61,618 nucleotides of DNA. Origin: an uncultured Sutterella sp. Its GTDB lineage: Bacteria; Pseudomonadota; Gammaproteobacteria; Burkholderiales; Burkholderiaceae_F. Below the pieces are notes generated by a model. That model saw only the letters and a list, made by a program, of their open reading frames with translations. It had not been told where the DNA came from and searched no databases. Of the stretch, positions 48,014 through 57,058 are shown piece after piece. The stretch lies in the NCBI GenBank assembly GCA_900315045.1, contig OMXR01000013.1, positions 1 through 61,618 of the forward strand, read 5' to 3'. A program made the translations under genes and the position numbers. The stretch's first letter is position 1; the number at the start of each line of letters is the position of its first letter.

Positions 48014-48715
48014 CTACTGCAGACGCTCGCCTCTGGCGCGCTCCTCGATCGTGAGCGCCACCCGGTTGCGCACATAAAGGGGACTCGCAAGGGCAGCGCT
48101 TGTCGTCTCTCCCCTCTGCGCCATCACAAGGGCAATCCTGGCGATGTCGCCTGCATCGGGAGCTACGCCCCTGAGCAGCGTCACGCCCGCAGGCAAAGCA
48201 AGCTTGTCCCCGTACAGATCCACGCCGGATCCCGCTGCAACCGTGCAGCCGAAGCGTTCGGCAATCTGCGCAGCATCCTGCGGCTTGATGAGTTCGGGCT
48301 CGGTGAGCGCCTGAGCAAGCCCCTCCCCGAGCTTGAAAGCTCCGGCGTAGCACTCGCCCATGCGGGCGTCGAGCGCGATCAGGATGACTCCGGCCGCCCC
48401 CATCGCCTGAGCACGCACGGCTGCCGCCTGCAGGTTCGAGACGGCAACGACAGGCTTTTCCAGAGCCCAGGCCAGCCCCTGGGCAACGCCGCACGCCACG
48501 CGCAGCCCGGTGAATGCGCCCGGACCTGCCCCAAAGGCGATGACATCGAGATCCGCCGGCTTCAGGCCGTTTTCACGCAAAACCTCATCAACCAGCGGCA
48601 GGAGCCGCTCGGTGTGCCGGTTGCGCTCCGTTTCCAGGCGAACCGCAAGTTTCTCACCATCGGCAAGCGCAGCGGAAACGCTTTCCGTTGCCGTATCCAA
48701 TGCAATCAGTCTCAT
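48014..48715 (-). CDS. tsaB: tRNA t6A biosynthesis protein TsaB
   Basis: A 233-residue ASKHA-fold protein that dimerises with TsaD to build threonylcarbamoyl-adenosine at position 37 of tRNAs. MRLIALDTATESVSAAL at the start, RHTERLLPLVDEVL and FGAGPGAFTGLRVACGVAQGLA are diagnostic. The ATG at 48715 has a ggagg site. tsaB-rimI is a conserved pair. Confidence 0.95.
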   Translation of the reverse strand: MRLIALDTATESVSAALADGEKLAVRLETERNRHTERLLPLVDEVLRENGLKPADLDVIAFGAGPGAFTGLRVACGVAQGLAWALEKPVVAVSNLQAAAVRAQAMGAAGVILIALDARMGECYAGAFKLGEGLAQALTEPELIKPQDAAQIAERFGCTVAAGSGVDLYGDKLALPAGVTLLRGVAPDAGDIARIALVMAQRGETTSAALASPLYVRNRVALTIEERARGERLQ

Positions 48716-48739
48716 GATCCGGATCCCTCCCTGCGTCAA

Positions 48740-50074
48740 TCAGGCCTGTTCTTGCGCGGCCGTTGCGCGAGGCACGGACATGCCGGCCTTCACGGCTCCG
48801 AGCAAATCGGGATCTTCGAAAATCTTGGCAAGCGGCTGGTTGAGCATTTCATTGCGCTTGAAGGTCTCCCACCACTGGGCAAGCTCGCCGCTTGCCACCT
48901 TGCCCTCAACCCTGGCGCCCAGAATCGAATTGTTTCCGTCTACGCAGAATGCTTCGAAGACGCCGAGCAGGGACGTCCTCTGGCTGTCGGCCACAAGCAC
49001 CCAGGCCTCATCCTTGTGCTGTTCGGCAACCTGGGCCACGTAGCCGGCCCGTCTCAATGTGTCGAGAATCCTGTTGGCCACTTCCGGATAGGTATCTGCG
49101 GCGTCGCAGAGCGCTTTCACGGTCATCGCGGGCGCATCGCCCGAAAGCCTGAGCGACACAAGATGCTTGAGCATCAGCAGTCCGGTAAGGAAATCGTCGC
49201 CCTTGCGGTAGCTGTCCAGATAGCGGCCGGAAGTGATCTTGGGCAGCGTCGCCGTCACGGCGGCGCCGGCGAAAAACAGATACCAGGCCACATAAATCCA
49301 GAGCACCAGAACGGGCAAGGCGACAAACGCGCCGTAGATGTTGCTCATCGTGCCGCGCATCACGTAGTACTCGAACGCCTCCTTCACGATCTGTCCGAGC
49401 AGGGCAACCAGCATGCCGCCCACCAGGGCATGGGAAAAGCGCACCCTGCAGCAGGGGATGAACTTGTAGAGCACTGCGAAGAAAAAGCCCTGCATGACAA
49501 ACTGGCTGATGGGATAGAGCCAAACGACTATGCCCTTGTCGAGCCCCTGAAACGCGAGAGCTGCCGCCTTGCCGGTCATCGTCAGGCTCGCTGCCATCAT
49601 GATGGGGCCCACGGTCATCAGCGCCCAGTAGATGAGCACCTTCTGGGGCATGGTCCGGGTCTCCGGGCTCTTGAAAATATTGTTGATCGTCCGGAAAAGC
49701 TTATCGATCAGCAGGAACACCGTCACAGCCAGGCCGATCACGCCGAAGGTGGTGAGTCCGGCCGCGTGCTCGGCAAACTCCTTGAGGTACTTGATGAGGA
49801 TCTGGCTGTACTGCGCAGGCAGAAAACTCGTCGTGATCAGCTCTTCAAGCGCCGAGCGGGATTCTGCAAACGAAGGGAAGGCCGCAAACACGGCAAGCGA
49901 CAGGGCAAGAACGGGCACGATGGCAAGCACCGTGGCCAAAGCCATGGACGAAGCCACTTCCTGCACATTCATTTCGTGCACGCGGTCCATCGTGAATCCG
50001 AGGCCGCTCCTCACGCTGCTCAGAAAACTCTTGCTGCGAATCTTGTCCGCAGGCGTCTCTATTTCATTGGTCAT
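48740..50074 (-). CDS. YihY/BrkB family inner-membrane protein
   Basis: A 444-residue protein with about six membrane helices in the first 300 residues. Family segments SMALATVLAIVPVLALSLAVF and AFVALPVLVLWIYVAWYLFFAGA are clear. The C-terminal cytoplasmic part of about 140 residues looks like a winged-helix-type domain and is longer than in E. coli YihY, as in other Burkholderiales homologues. Function is unsettled. A ggag site supports the ATG at 50074. Divergent from proS. Confidence 0.9.
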   Translation of the reverse strand: MTNEIETPADKIRSKSFLSSVRSGLGFTMDRVHEMNVQEVASSMALATVLAIVPVLALSLAVFAAFPSFAESRSALEELITTSFLPAQYSQILIKYLKEFAEHAAGLTTFGVIGLAVTVFLLIDKLFRTINNIFKSPETRTMPQKVLIYWALMTVGPIMMAASLTMTGKAAALAFQGLDKGIVVWLYPISQFVMQGFFFAVLYKFIPCCRVRFSHALVGGMLVALLGQIVKEAFEYYVMRGTMSNIYGAFVALPVLVLWIYVAWYLFFAGAAVTATLPKITSGRYLDSYRKGDDFLTGLLMLKHLVSLRLSGDAPAMTVKALCDAADTYPEVANRILDTLRRAGYVAQVAEQHKDEAWVLVADSQRTSLLGVFEAFCVDGNNSILGARVEGKVASGELAQWWETFKRNEMLNQPLAKIFEDPDLLGAVKAGMSVPRATAAQEQA

Positions 50075-50215
50075 AACTGCTCCGGGCGCAAACCCCATGG
50101 TTATCCGGCAAGAATAGCCGAAAAAGCAAGAGTTTGGCTAGAATGATCGGTTCGTCAGGAACGGCCTTGCGCCTTCCGTTTGTTTTCAGATCACTCCAGA
50201 TACTAAGGGTTGCAC

Positions 50216-51964
50216 ATGCGTGCCAGTCAATTTTTCATCTCCACCCTCAAGGAAGCTCCCGCCGACGCCGAGATTCCGAGCCAGGAATACACGATCCGCG
50301 CCGGCCTGATCAAGAAGCTTGCCGCCGGCGTCTACACGTACATGCCGATGGGGCTGCGCACGCTGCAAAAGATCACCAGCATCATCCGCGAGGAAATGGT
50401 TCGCGCAGGAGCAATCGAGCTCACGATGCCTGTCGTGCAGCCCGCCGAGCTCTGGCAGGAGTCCGGCCGCTGGGGCAAGTACGGCCCCGAGCTGCTTCGC
50501 TTCAAGGACCGCCACCAGCGCGACTTCGTGATCCAGCCCACGAGCGAAGAAGTGATCACCGCGATCGCCAAGAGCGAAATCACCAGCTGGCGCCAGCTGC
50601 CGGTGAATCTCTTCCAGATCCAGACCAAGTTCCGCGACGAGCGCCGTCCCCGCTTCGGCCTGATGCGCGGCCGCGAATTCGTCATGAAGGACGCCTACTC
50701 CTTTGACGCGACCGCGGAAGCCGCAGGCAAAAGCTACGACATCATGTACCAAGCCTACTGCCGGATCTTCGACCGGCTCGGGCTCAACTACCGCGCCGTG
50801 CGCGCCGACTCCGGCGCCATCGGCGGCAACCGCTCCCAGGAATTCCAGGTGATCGCCGACGTGGGCGAAGACGTGATCGTCTACAGCACGGGCAGCGACT
50901 ACGCCGCCAACATCGAGCTCGCCGAAGCCAAGTCCGTGCTCGACGGCCGCAAGGCTCCCGCACAGGATCTCGTCAAGCACGCCACGCCCGGCAAGGAGAA
51001 GTGCGAGGACGTCGCTCCGTTCCTCGGCATCGAGCTCACCAGCTGCGTGAAGTCCGTCGTCCTCGCCCAGGATCGCTATGACGAAAAGGGCGATCCCCTG
51101 CCCGCGCTCGTCGTGCTCTGCCTGCTGCGCGCCGACCATGAACTCAACGAAGTGAAGGCCGGCAAGCTGCCCGAGCTCAAGGCAGGCTTCCGCTTTGCCA
51201 CCGAAGAGGAAATCGCCCGCTGCTTCAACGGTTCCAAGCCCGGCTCCCTCGGCCCCATCGGCATTGCCAAGGACGTCGTCGTGTACGCCGACCGCACCGT
51301 TGCCGACATGAGCGACTTCTGCTGCGGCGCCAACGAAACGGGCTTCCATTACACGGGCATCAACTTCGGCCGCGACCTGCCCGAACCCAAGGTTGCCGAT
51401 CTGCGCAACGTGGTCGAAGGCGACGTGAGCCCGGATGGCAAGGGCGTGCTTAAGATGCAGCGCGGCATTGAAGTTGGCCATGTGTTCTATCTCGGCAAGA
51501 AGTATTCCGAATCGATGAACGCCACGTTCCTCGATGAGAACGGCAAGCCGCAGTTCCTGGAAATGGGCTGCTACGGCATCGGCGTCTCCCGCCTGATCGG
51601 CGCTGCAATCGAACAGTGCCACGACGACAAGGGCATCATCTGGCCTGCCGCCATCGCGCCGTTCGAGGTCGTGATCTGCCCGATGAACCTGAAAAAGAGC
51701 GAGGCCGTGCAGGCCGCCGTCAACAAGCTCCATGACGAACTTGCCGCCCGCGGCGTAGACGTCATTGTCGACGACCGCGATGTGCGCGCCGGCTCCATGT
51801 TCGCCGACTGGGAGCTGATCGGCGTGCCGCACCGCGTGGTGATCGGCGACCGCGGCCTGAAGACCGGTGAAGTCGAATACGTGAACCGCTCAAGCATGGC
51901 CGACAAGCACATGATCAAGACTGAAGAGATCGCTGCCTTCCTCTGCGAAAAGCTCGGAAAATAG
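50216..51964 (+). CDS. proS: Prolyl-tRNA synthetase (bacterial type)
   Basis: A 582-residue class II aminoacyl-tRNA synthetase. Motif 1 region [17 protein letters not shown], motif 2 [21 protein letters not shown] and motif 3 [13 protein letters not shown] are present. An insertion of roughly 180 residues between motifs 2 and 3 is the editing domain that removes misactivated alanine. The anticodon-binding domain closes the protein. An aaggg site precedes the ATG. Confidence 0.96.
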   Translation: MRASQFFISTLKEAPADAEIPSQEYTIRAGLIKKLAAGVYTYMPMGLRTLQKITSIIREEMVRAGAIELTMPVVQPAELWQESGRWGKYGPELLRFKDRHQRDFVIQPTSEEVITAIAKSEITSWRQLPVNLFQIQTKFRDERRPRFGLMRGREFVMKDAYSFDATAEAAGKSYDIMYQAYCRIFDRLGLNYRAVRADSGAIGGNRSQEFQVIADVGEDVIVYSTGSDYAANIELAEAKSVLDGRKAPAQDLVKHATPGKEKCEDVAPFLGIELTSCVKSVVLAQDRYDEKGDPLPALVVLCLLRADHELNEVKAGKLPELKAGFRFATEEEIARCFNGSKPGSLGPIGIAKDVVVYADRTVADMSDFCCGANETGFHYTGINFGRDLPEPKVADLRNVVEGDVSPDGKGVLKMQRGIEVGHVFYLGKKYSESMNATFLDENGKPQFLEMGCYGIGVSRLIGAAIEQCHDDKGIIWPAAIAPFEVVICPMNLKKSEAVQAAVNKLHDELAARGVDVIVDDRDVRAGSMFADWELIGVPHRVVIGDRGLKTGEVEYVNRSSMADKHMIKTEEIAAFLCEKLGK

Positions 51965-51987
51965 CGCTGCTCCGACTGTCCGATCCC

Positions 51988-52025
51988 GCGCCGGTTTCGA
52001 TCCCCTCGGAACCGGCGCTGTTTTT
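51988..52025 (+). terminator. Terminator after proS
   Basis: Arms gcgccggtt and aaccggcgc with a loop, followed by TGTTTTT. Confidence 0.85.
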
Positions 52026-52118
52026 GGGAGCCGACAGCCTACTCATGGCTGGACGAAGTCCGGAAAATCCGCCAAAAACCGCGCATCTAGTGCCTGAGCA
52101 CACGCCAGATACTAGTTC

Positions 52119-52148
52119 TTGAGCCTGTATTACCGATTCTGCTAAAAT
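52119..52148 (+). promoter_or_regulatory. Candidate sigma-70 promoter for the first PotE-like gene
   Basis: TTGAGC (52119-52124), an 18-nt spacer and TAAAAT (52143-52148). Transcription would start near 52155, leaving a leader of about 50 nt that is nearly all hairpin-forming. Confidence 0.6.
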
Positions 52149-52160
52149 CGGGGCATGTTA

Positions 52161-52193
52161 AGCAGAAAAAGCTCTCTGCTGGTCTGGGAGAGC
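52161..52193 (+). promoter_or_regulatory. Leader hairpins that enclose the Shine-Dalgarno of the first PotE-like gene
   Basis: Arms gctctc (52171-52176) and gagagc (52188-52193) pair; the second arm overlaps the Shine-Dalgarno gggagag (52186-52192), 11 bases before the ATG. A competing stem, agcaga (52161-52166) with tctgct (52175-52180), shares two bases with the first, so both cannot form fully at once. This could be a translational switch; the signal is unknown. Confidence 0.5.
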
Positions 52194-52203
52194 GTTCATT
52201 TAT

Positions 52204-53538
52204 ATGAAAAAAATCGCAACAGGTCCAAAACCAAAGATGACATGCGTGCAGCTGACGGCCTCCGTCATGCTCAACATGCTCGGCGCGGCCATCATCTTCA
52301 TGCCCACCAAACTGGCCGAAATCGGCACCCTCAGCATCCTGTCCTGGATCGTTACCATCATCGGCGCCACGACCATTTCCTATGTCTTCTCCAAATGCGG
52401 CACATTCAGCCGGCGCGGCGGCGGACTGGGCGGCTATTCCTCCTACGCCTTCGGCAAGTCCGGCAGCTTCATGGCGAACTACACCTATGCCATTTCGCTG
52501 CTCATCGCCAACCTCACCATCGCCATTTCGATTGTCGGCTACTTCATGGTCCTGTTCGGCTGGAGTCTCTCGCCGATCGAGGCCGGCGTGGCGAGCTTCC
52601 TGATTCTGTTCGTCTGCAGCATTCCGGTTGCGGGCGGCGCAAGCATCGTCGGCCGGCTGTGCAATTTCTCGAGTCTTGGCATCCTCATCCCGATCCTGTT
52701 CCTTGCCACCGTCGGCTGGCACTGGTTCTCCCTTGACCGCTTCATCGCAAGCTGGAACCCGCAGAACATGGCACTGTTTGACGGCGTGAGCGCGGGCATT
52801 TCCATGACCCTGTGGGGGTTCCTCGGCATTGAGGCCGCGGGCGCCAACGCCGAGCAGGTCGAGAATCCCGAAAAGTCGGTTCCGATCGCCATGCTCTGCT
52901 CGACCGTGGGCTCGGGCGTCATTTACATTCTTGCCACCAACATCGCCTTCGGCATTGTGGACGTGGGCGAGATCGCCCGTTCGACGGCTCCGTTCGGCCT
53001 AGTGTTCGGATCGATGTTCGGCGATGGCGTGAGCAAGTTCGTGATGGGCCTGATGGCCGTGTCCTGCATGGGCAGCCTCATGAGTTGGCAGTTCACGATC
53101 TCGGAAGTGTTCCGCTCGTCCTCCGAGCAGGACTACTTCCCCAAGATCTTCTCGGTCGTCTCCAGACAGAACGCCCCGGTCTACGGCATCGGCATCATCC
53201 TTGCCATCCAGGGCGTCCTCGCCGTGGTGAGCGCAAGCCCCCGCCTGCAGGAGCAGTTCTACATCCTCAAGGACATTGCCGTCGTGACGAACCTCGTGCC
53301 CTATCTGCTCGTCTTCTCCTCCGTCGTCGTGCTGATGCGTCACGAATCGGTGAAGCTGAACACTGCGACCCGCTCCGGCTTTGCAGCGGCGGCAGCCTCG
53401 GCCTACTGTCTGTACGCCCTGTACGCCTGCGGCGCAAACGCCGTGCTCTGGGGCGCGCTCACAACTTTTGCAGGCTTCCAGCTGTACGGTCTTGCTGCCG
53501 CGAAGCTCGAATTCCAGGGAAAACTGATAGAGTTCTGA
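52204..53538 (+). CDS. PotE-like amino-acid/diamine antiporter (APC superfamily), copy 1
   Basis: A 444-residue, 12-helix inner-membrane protein. It aligns by eye along its whole length with E. coli PotE (putrescine-ornithine exchanger): IIFMPTKLAEIGTLSILSW, GGLGGYSSYAFGKSGSFMANYTY, SISMTLWGFLGIEAAG-like GISMTLWGFLGIEA with the family glutamate, and SSSEQDYFPKIFS. No amino-acid decarboxylase gene is adjacent, unlike the speF-potE locus, so the substrate pair is inferred only. Its closest relative is the gene 113 bp downstream. Confidence 0.87.
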   Translation: MKKIATGPKPKMTCVQLTASVMLNMLGAAIIFMPTKLAEIGTLSILSWIVTIIGATTISYVFSKCGTFSRRGGGLGGYSSYAFGKSGSFMANYTYAISLLIANLTIAISIVGYFMVLFGWSLSPIEAGVASFLILFVCSIPVAGGASIVGRLCNFSSLGILIPILFLATVGWHWFSLDRFIASWNPQNMALFDGVSAGISMTLWGFLGIEAAGANAEQVENPEKSVPIAMLCSTVGSGVIYILATNIAFGIVDVGEIARSTAPFGLVFGSMFGDGVSKFVMGLMAVSCMGSLMSWQFTISEVFRSSSEQDYFPKIFSVVSRQNAPVYGIGIILAIQGVLAVVSASPRLQEQFYILKDIAVVTNLVPYLLVFSSVVVLMRHESVKLNTATRSGFAAAAASAYCLYALYACGANAVLWGALTTFAGFQLYGLAAAKLEFQGKLIEF

Positions 53539-53561
53539 CGATATCGTTCAATTTTTGCCTG

Positions 53562-53650
53562 GCTCTGCTGAGCAGAGCGAAACACCCCGCGGGGCCAGGT
53601 CCGGTTCATGGAACACGCCCTCTCCAACAGCCGGAGAGGGCAAATTTTTT
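53562..53650 (+). promoter_or_regulatory. Structured spacer with terminator-like hairpin covering the Shine-Dalgarno of the second PotE-like gene
   Basis: A 17-bp palindrome gctctgct-g-agcagagc (53562-53578) is followed by a perfect 9-bp hairpin, gccctctcc (53617-53625) with ggagagggc (53633-53641). Its 3' arm is the Shine-Dalgarno sequence, and AAATTTTTT runs straight into the ATG at 53651. The same element could end transcription or block translation. It echoes the leader of copy 1. Confidence 0.65.
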
Positions 53651-54985
53651 ATGAGTTCGAAGCAATCCGGCGAAAAGCCAAAGATGACGTGTCTGCAGCT
53701 GACCTCCTCGGTCATGCTCAACATGCTCGGTGCGGCCATCATCTTCATGCCAACCAAGCTTGCCGAAATCGGCACGCTGAGCATTCTGTCCTGGATCGTC
53801 ACCATCATCGGCGCGACGACCATTTCGTATGTCTTTTCCCGCTGCGGCACGTTCAGCCGCCGCGGCGGCGGCCTGGGCGGCTACACCTCCTACGCATTCG
53901 GAAAATCGGGCAGCTTCATGGCGAACTACACCTACGCCATTTCGCTTCTCATCGCCAACCTCACCATCGCCATTTCGATTGTCGGCTACTTCATGGTTCT
54001 GTTCGGCTGGAAGCTCTCGCCCATTGAAGCCGGTGCGGCGAGCTTTCTGATCCTGGTCATCTGCAGCATTCCGGTTGCGGGCGGCGCAAGCATCGTCGGC
54101 CGGCTGTGCAATTTCTCGAGCCTTGGCATCCTGATTCCCATTCTCTTTCTTGCAACGTTTGGCTGGCACTGGTTCTCCCCCGAGCGGTTCATCGCGAGCT
54201 GGAACCCGCACAACATGGCGCTGTTTGACGGCGTGAGCGCGGGCATTTCCATGACCTTGTGGGGGTTCCTCGGTATTGAAGCCGCTGGAGCCAATGCCGA
54301 ACAGGTCGAAAACCCCGAGCGCTCCGTGCCGATTTCCATGCTCTGCTCGACCGTGGGTTCGGGCATCATCTACGTGCTTGCCAACAACATCGCCTTCGGC
54401 ATCGTGGACATCGGCGAAATTGCACACTCCACGGCGCCATTCGGACTGGTGTTTGCCTCAATGTTCGGCGACGGGGTCGCCGAGTTCGTCATGGGCCTGA
54501 TGGCCATCTCCTGCATGGGCAGCCTCATGAGCTGGCAGTTCACGATCTCAGAGGTGTTCCGGACATCGTCCGAGCAGGATTATTTCCCGAAGATCTTCTC
54601 CGTCGTCTCCAGGCGCAACGCCCCGGTGTACGGCATCGGCATCATTCTGGCCGCCCAGGGGCTCCTCGCCATCGTGAGCGCGAGCCCCCGTCTGCAGGAG
54701 CAGTTCTACATCCTCAAGGACATTGCCGTTGTCACGAACCTCGTGCCCTATCTGCTCGTCTTCTCCTCCGTGGTCGTGCTCATGCACAGGGAATCGGTGG
54801 AGTTCGACATCGCGGCGCGCACGGGCTTTGCCGCAGCGGCTGCCTCGGCTTACTGCTTGTACGCCCTGTACGCCTGCGGCTCGAACGCCATGCTCTGGGG
54901 CGCTCTGACAACCTTTGCCGGATTCCAGCTGTACGGTTGGGTTGCTGCAAAGCTGGAGTTCAAGGGGACGCTGCGCGATCCCTAG
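53651..54985 (+). CDS. PotE-like amino-acid/diamine antiporter (APC superfamily), copy 2
   Basis: A 444-residue near-duplicate of the preceding gene, with the same length and 12-helix topology and roughly nine residues in ten identical. Differences cluster in the N-terminal tail (MSSKQSGEKPKM against MKKIATGPKPKM), the loop near residue 275 and the C-terminal tail, while the core (PTKLAEIGTLSILSW, GISMTLWGFLGIEAAG) is unchanged. A tandem duplication is the clear origin. The start codon follows a T-tract and a hairpin that holds its Shine-Dalgarno sequence. Confidence 0.87.
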   Translation: MSSKQSGEKPKMTCLQLTSSVMLNMLGAAIIFMPTKLAEIGTLSILSWIVTIIGATTISYVFSRCGTFSRRGGGLGGYTSYAFGKSGSFMANYTYAISLLIANLTIAISIVGYFMVLFGWKLSPIEAGAASFLILVICSIPVAGGASIVGRLCNFSSLGILIPILFLATFGWHWFSPERFIASWNPHNMALFDGVSAGISMTLWGFLGIEAAGANAEQVENPERSVPISMLCSTVGSGIIYVLANNIAFGIVDIGEIAHSTAPFGLVFASMFGDGVAEFVMGLMAISCMGSLMSWQFTISEVFRTSSEQDYFPKIFSVVSRRNAPVYGIGIILAAQGLLAIVSASPRLQEQFYILKDIAVVTNLVPYLLVFSSVVVLMHRESVEFDIAARTGFAAAAASAYCLYALYACGSNAMLWGALTTFAGFQLYGWVAAKLEFKGTLRDP

Positions 54986-55032
54986 CCTGATCTTCCCACT
55001 CTCCTCTGGCTTCCTTGAGAAAACCCTATAGG

Positions 55033-55238
55033 AAGCCAAACAATAAGATGAGCTCTACCAACCTGAGAAGCAGAAATCCGTCAAGCAGAGAAGCAAAAAT
55101 TTGCTAAATCGAGAAGGAAAGATCTGCCAAATAATGAAGACTAGATTTGCCAAATAGTGAAGCGAAAAGTTGCGAAACAGTGAAGTAAAAAATTGCCAAA
55201 CAGCGAAGTAAAATACTGCCAAACAGTGAGGACAGAGT
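55033..55238. repeat. Array of eight to nine degenerate 23-nt tandem repeats
   Basis: Eight consecutive 23-nt units fill 55055-55238 without any insertion or deletion; a ninth, offset by one base, precedes them at 55033. Consensus of a unit is ttgccaaacagtgaagtaaa plus aat. The three or four units at the right (from 55124) are most alike; those at the left are more decayed. Since 23 is not a multiple of three, this is not a coding repeat. Local base composition is far more AT-rich than the flanks. It sits between the second antiporter gene and a gene fragment. Confidence 0.85.
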
Positions 55239-55317
55239 TTTTTTACAGCCTGTTATAACTCTGATCTATCATTGTTCTTAACTGAAAAAACAGCATATTT
55301 ACGAACACCATGGCTAA

Positions 55318-55674
55318 GTGCTTCAGGATCCAAAGAGTTTCGGATTCCTGTTCGAAAATCTCTGCATTCGCGATCTTCGTGTCTACGCGCAAGCGCTAGA
55401 TGCTGAAGTTTTCCACTACCGGGACAGAAATAACCTGGAGTGCGATGCCGTGATGCATCGTAAAAATGGCACCTATGGCCTCATCGAAATCAAACTGGGC
55501 GGCTTGCCGGCGATAGACCACGGGGCTCAGACCCTGCTTGAACTAGCAGGAAAAATTGACACGACAAAAATGCCCAAGCCATCCTTCCTGATGGTTCTGG
55601 TCGGTGCGGGATCCTGTGCCTATCGCCGAAAGGATGGTGTTCTGGTTGTTCCGATCGGGTGTCTGAAGCCATAG
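55318..55674 (+). pseudogene. C-terminal fragment of a DUF4143-type AAA ATPase
   Basis: About 118 residues (LQDPKSFGFLFENLCIRDLRVYAQ to the stop) match the C-terminal DUF4143 domain found at the end of AAA+ ATPases of about 400-430 residues. The nuclease-like residues LECDAV and LIEIKLGG are present. A TAA lies immediately before the first codon, and no ATPase domain or ribosome-binding site is found upstream; the repeat array occupies that place. Such ATPases are scattered, often duplicated accessory genes. This copy is truncated and probably not translated. Confidence 0.75.
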
Positions 55675-55850
55675 CAAATTGCCGAATGACTTTCTCATGG
55701 GGCTGTGGATTGACTCGGCGAGCATGATGTAGGCCTGCCTTGGTCTGAAAGGCAAGCCCAGGAAGGAGCCCCCGTTCCCCGGCCCTGGGAACCCGTGTCC
55801 GATGCCTTCTTCGACTGCCAGGTTTTTCCTGCCCGGCGCCGCTCGCCCTC

Positions 55851-56975
55851 TCAGATCATCATGACGAGGTTGTCGCGATGAATGAGCTCGGGAGCGCATT
55901 CGTATCCGAGGATCTCCTCAAGCTCGCTGCTGTGCCGGCCCATGATCTGGCGCACTTCCGAAGACGAGAAATTCACGAGTCCCCGAGCGATCTCCCTGCC
56001 CTCGGGATCGAGGCAGCTCACCACCTCGCCGCGCACAAAATCGCCGTGCACGGCCTTCACGCCAACAGGCAGGAGGCTGGTTTTCTTGACCGTGAGAGCC
56101 CCGGCTGCGCCTGCGTCGAGAATCACGAAGCCCTCGCTTCGGAGCTGGTCGGCAATCCACTTGGTGCGGGCATGAAGCGGCTCCTGGGTGCTGAGCAGCT
56201 GCGTGCCGATATGCTCGCCCTGAGACATTCGGACCAGCACATCGGGTTCTCTGCCCGAAGCAATCACCGTTGCGGCGCCAGAGCGCACGGCGCGCTTTGC
56301 CGCGAGGATCTTGGTGATCATGCCGCCCTTTGAGAGCGTGCTTGCAGCGCCACCAGCCATCTTTTCAAGGGCGGGATCTCCCGCCGTGGCGTCGGCAATG
56401 AAATACGCCTGGGGATCCTTTCTCGGATCGGCAGAGAAAAGCCCTTTCTGGTCGGTGAGGATCACGAGCACATCGGCCTCGATGAGATTGGTCACCAGAG
56501 CGCCGAGCGTGTCGTTGTCGCCCACCTTGATTTCATCCGTGACGACCGTGTCGTTCTCGTTGATGATCGGCAGCACGCCAAGGTGCAGCAGCTCAAGCAG
56601 CGTCTCGCGCGCATTGAGGTAGCGCTCGCGGTCGGCAAGGTCGGCGTGCGTGAGCAGAATCTGCGCCGTCTTGATCGAGTGTCTGGCAAACGTGGTTTCA
56701 TAGGCCTGAGCAAGGCCCATCTGTCCAACGGCAGCCGCAGCCTGAAGCTGGGAAATCTTCTTCGGCCGCTTCTCCCAGCCCAGACGCAGAACGCCTTCGG
56801 CAATGGCGCCCGAACTGACAAAAACAACTTCGCGCCCGTCCTTGATGAGACGCGCGATCTGAGCGGCAAACTGCTCGATGCGGGCGAGATCCAGCCCTCT
56901 GCCATCGTTTGTCACGAGCGCGCTGCCCACCTTGACCACGATTCTTCTGGCTTGTCCGAGAACACTCTTTTCCAC
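55851..56975 (-). CDS. proB: Glutamate 5-kinase
   Basis: A 374-residue enzyme phosphorylating glutamate in proline synthesis. The amino-acid-kinase domain shows [44 protein letters not shown] and [18 protein letters not shown]-terminal PUA domain fills residues about 275-374. proA is not adjacent in the window; the obg gene that often precedes proB in this group is also absent here. Confidence 0.95.
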   Translation of the reverse strand: MEKSVLGQARRIVVKVGSALVTNDGRGLDLARIEQFAAQIARLIKDGREVVFVSSGAIAEGVLRLGWEKRPKKISQLQAAAAVGQMGLAQAYETTFARHSIKTAQILLTHADLADRERYLNARETLLELLHLGVLPIINENDTVVTDEIKVGDNDTLGALVTNLIEADVLVILTDQKGLFSADPRKDPQAYFIADATAGDPALEKMAGGAASTLSKGGMITKILAAKRAVRSGAATVIASGREPDVLVRMSQGEHIGTQLLSTQEPLHARTKWIADQLRSEGFVILDAGAAGALTVKKTSLLPVGVKAVHGDFVRGEVVSCLDPEGREIARGLVNFSSSEVRQIMGRHSSELEEILGYECAPELIHRDNLVMMI

Positions 56976-57058
56976 GATTTACTCCACGTGTCTGACAGAC
57001 GGAGGACGGAGCGCCCCCGTTTTGCGAACCGACAGATTAGCGCAACAGGCGCATCAGG

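Noticed and set aside
50186..51832. 548-codon minus-strand frame opposite proS
   Set aside because: Mirror frame of a well-conserved synthetase; composition dominated by Ala/Val/His/Gly.
55033..55238. CRISPR array
   Set aside because: The 23-nt units are contiguous with no spacers, and no cas gene is near.
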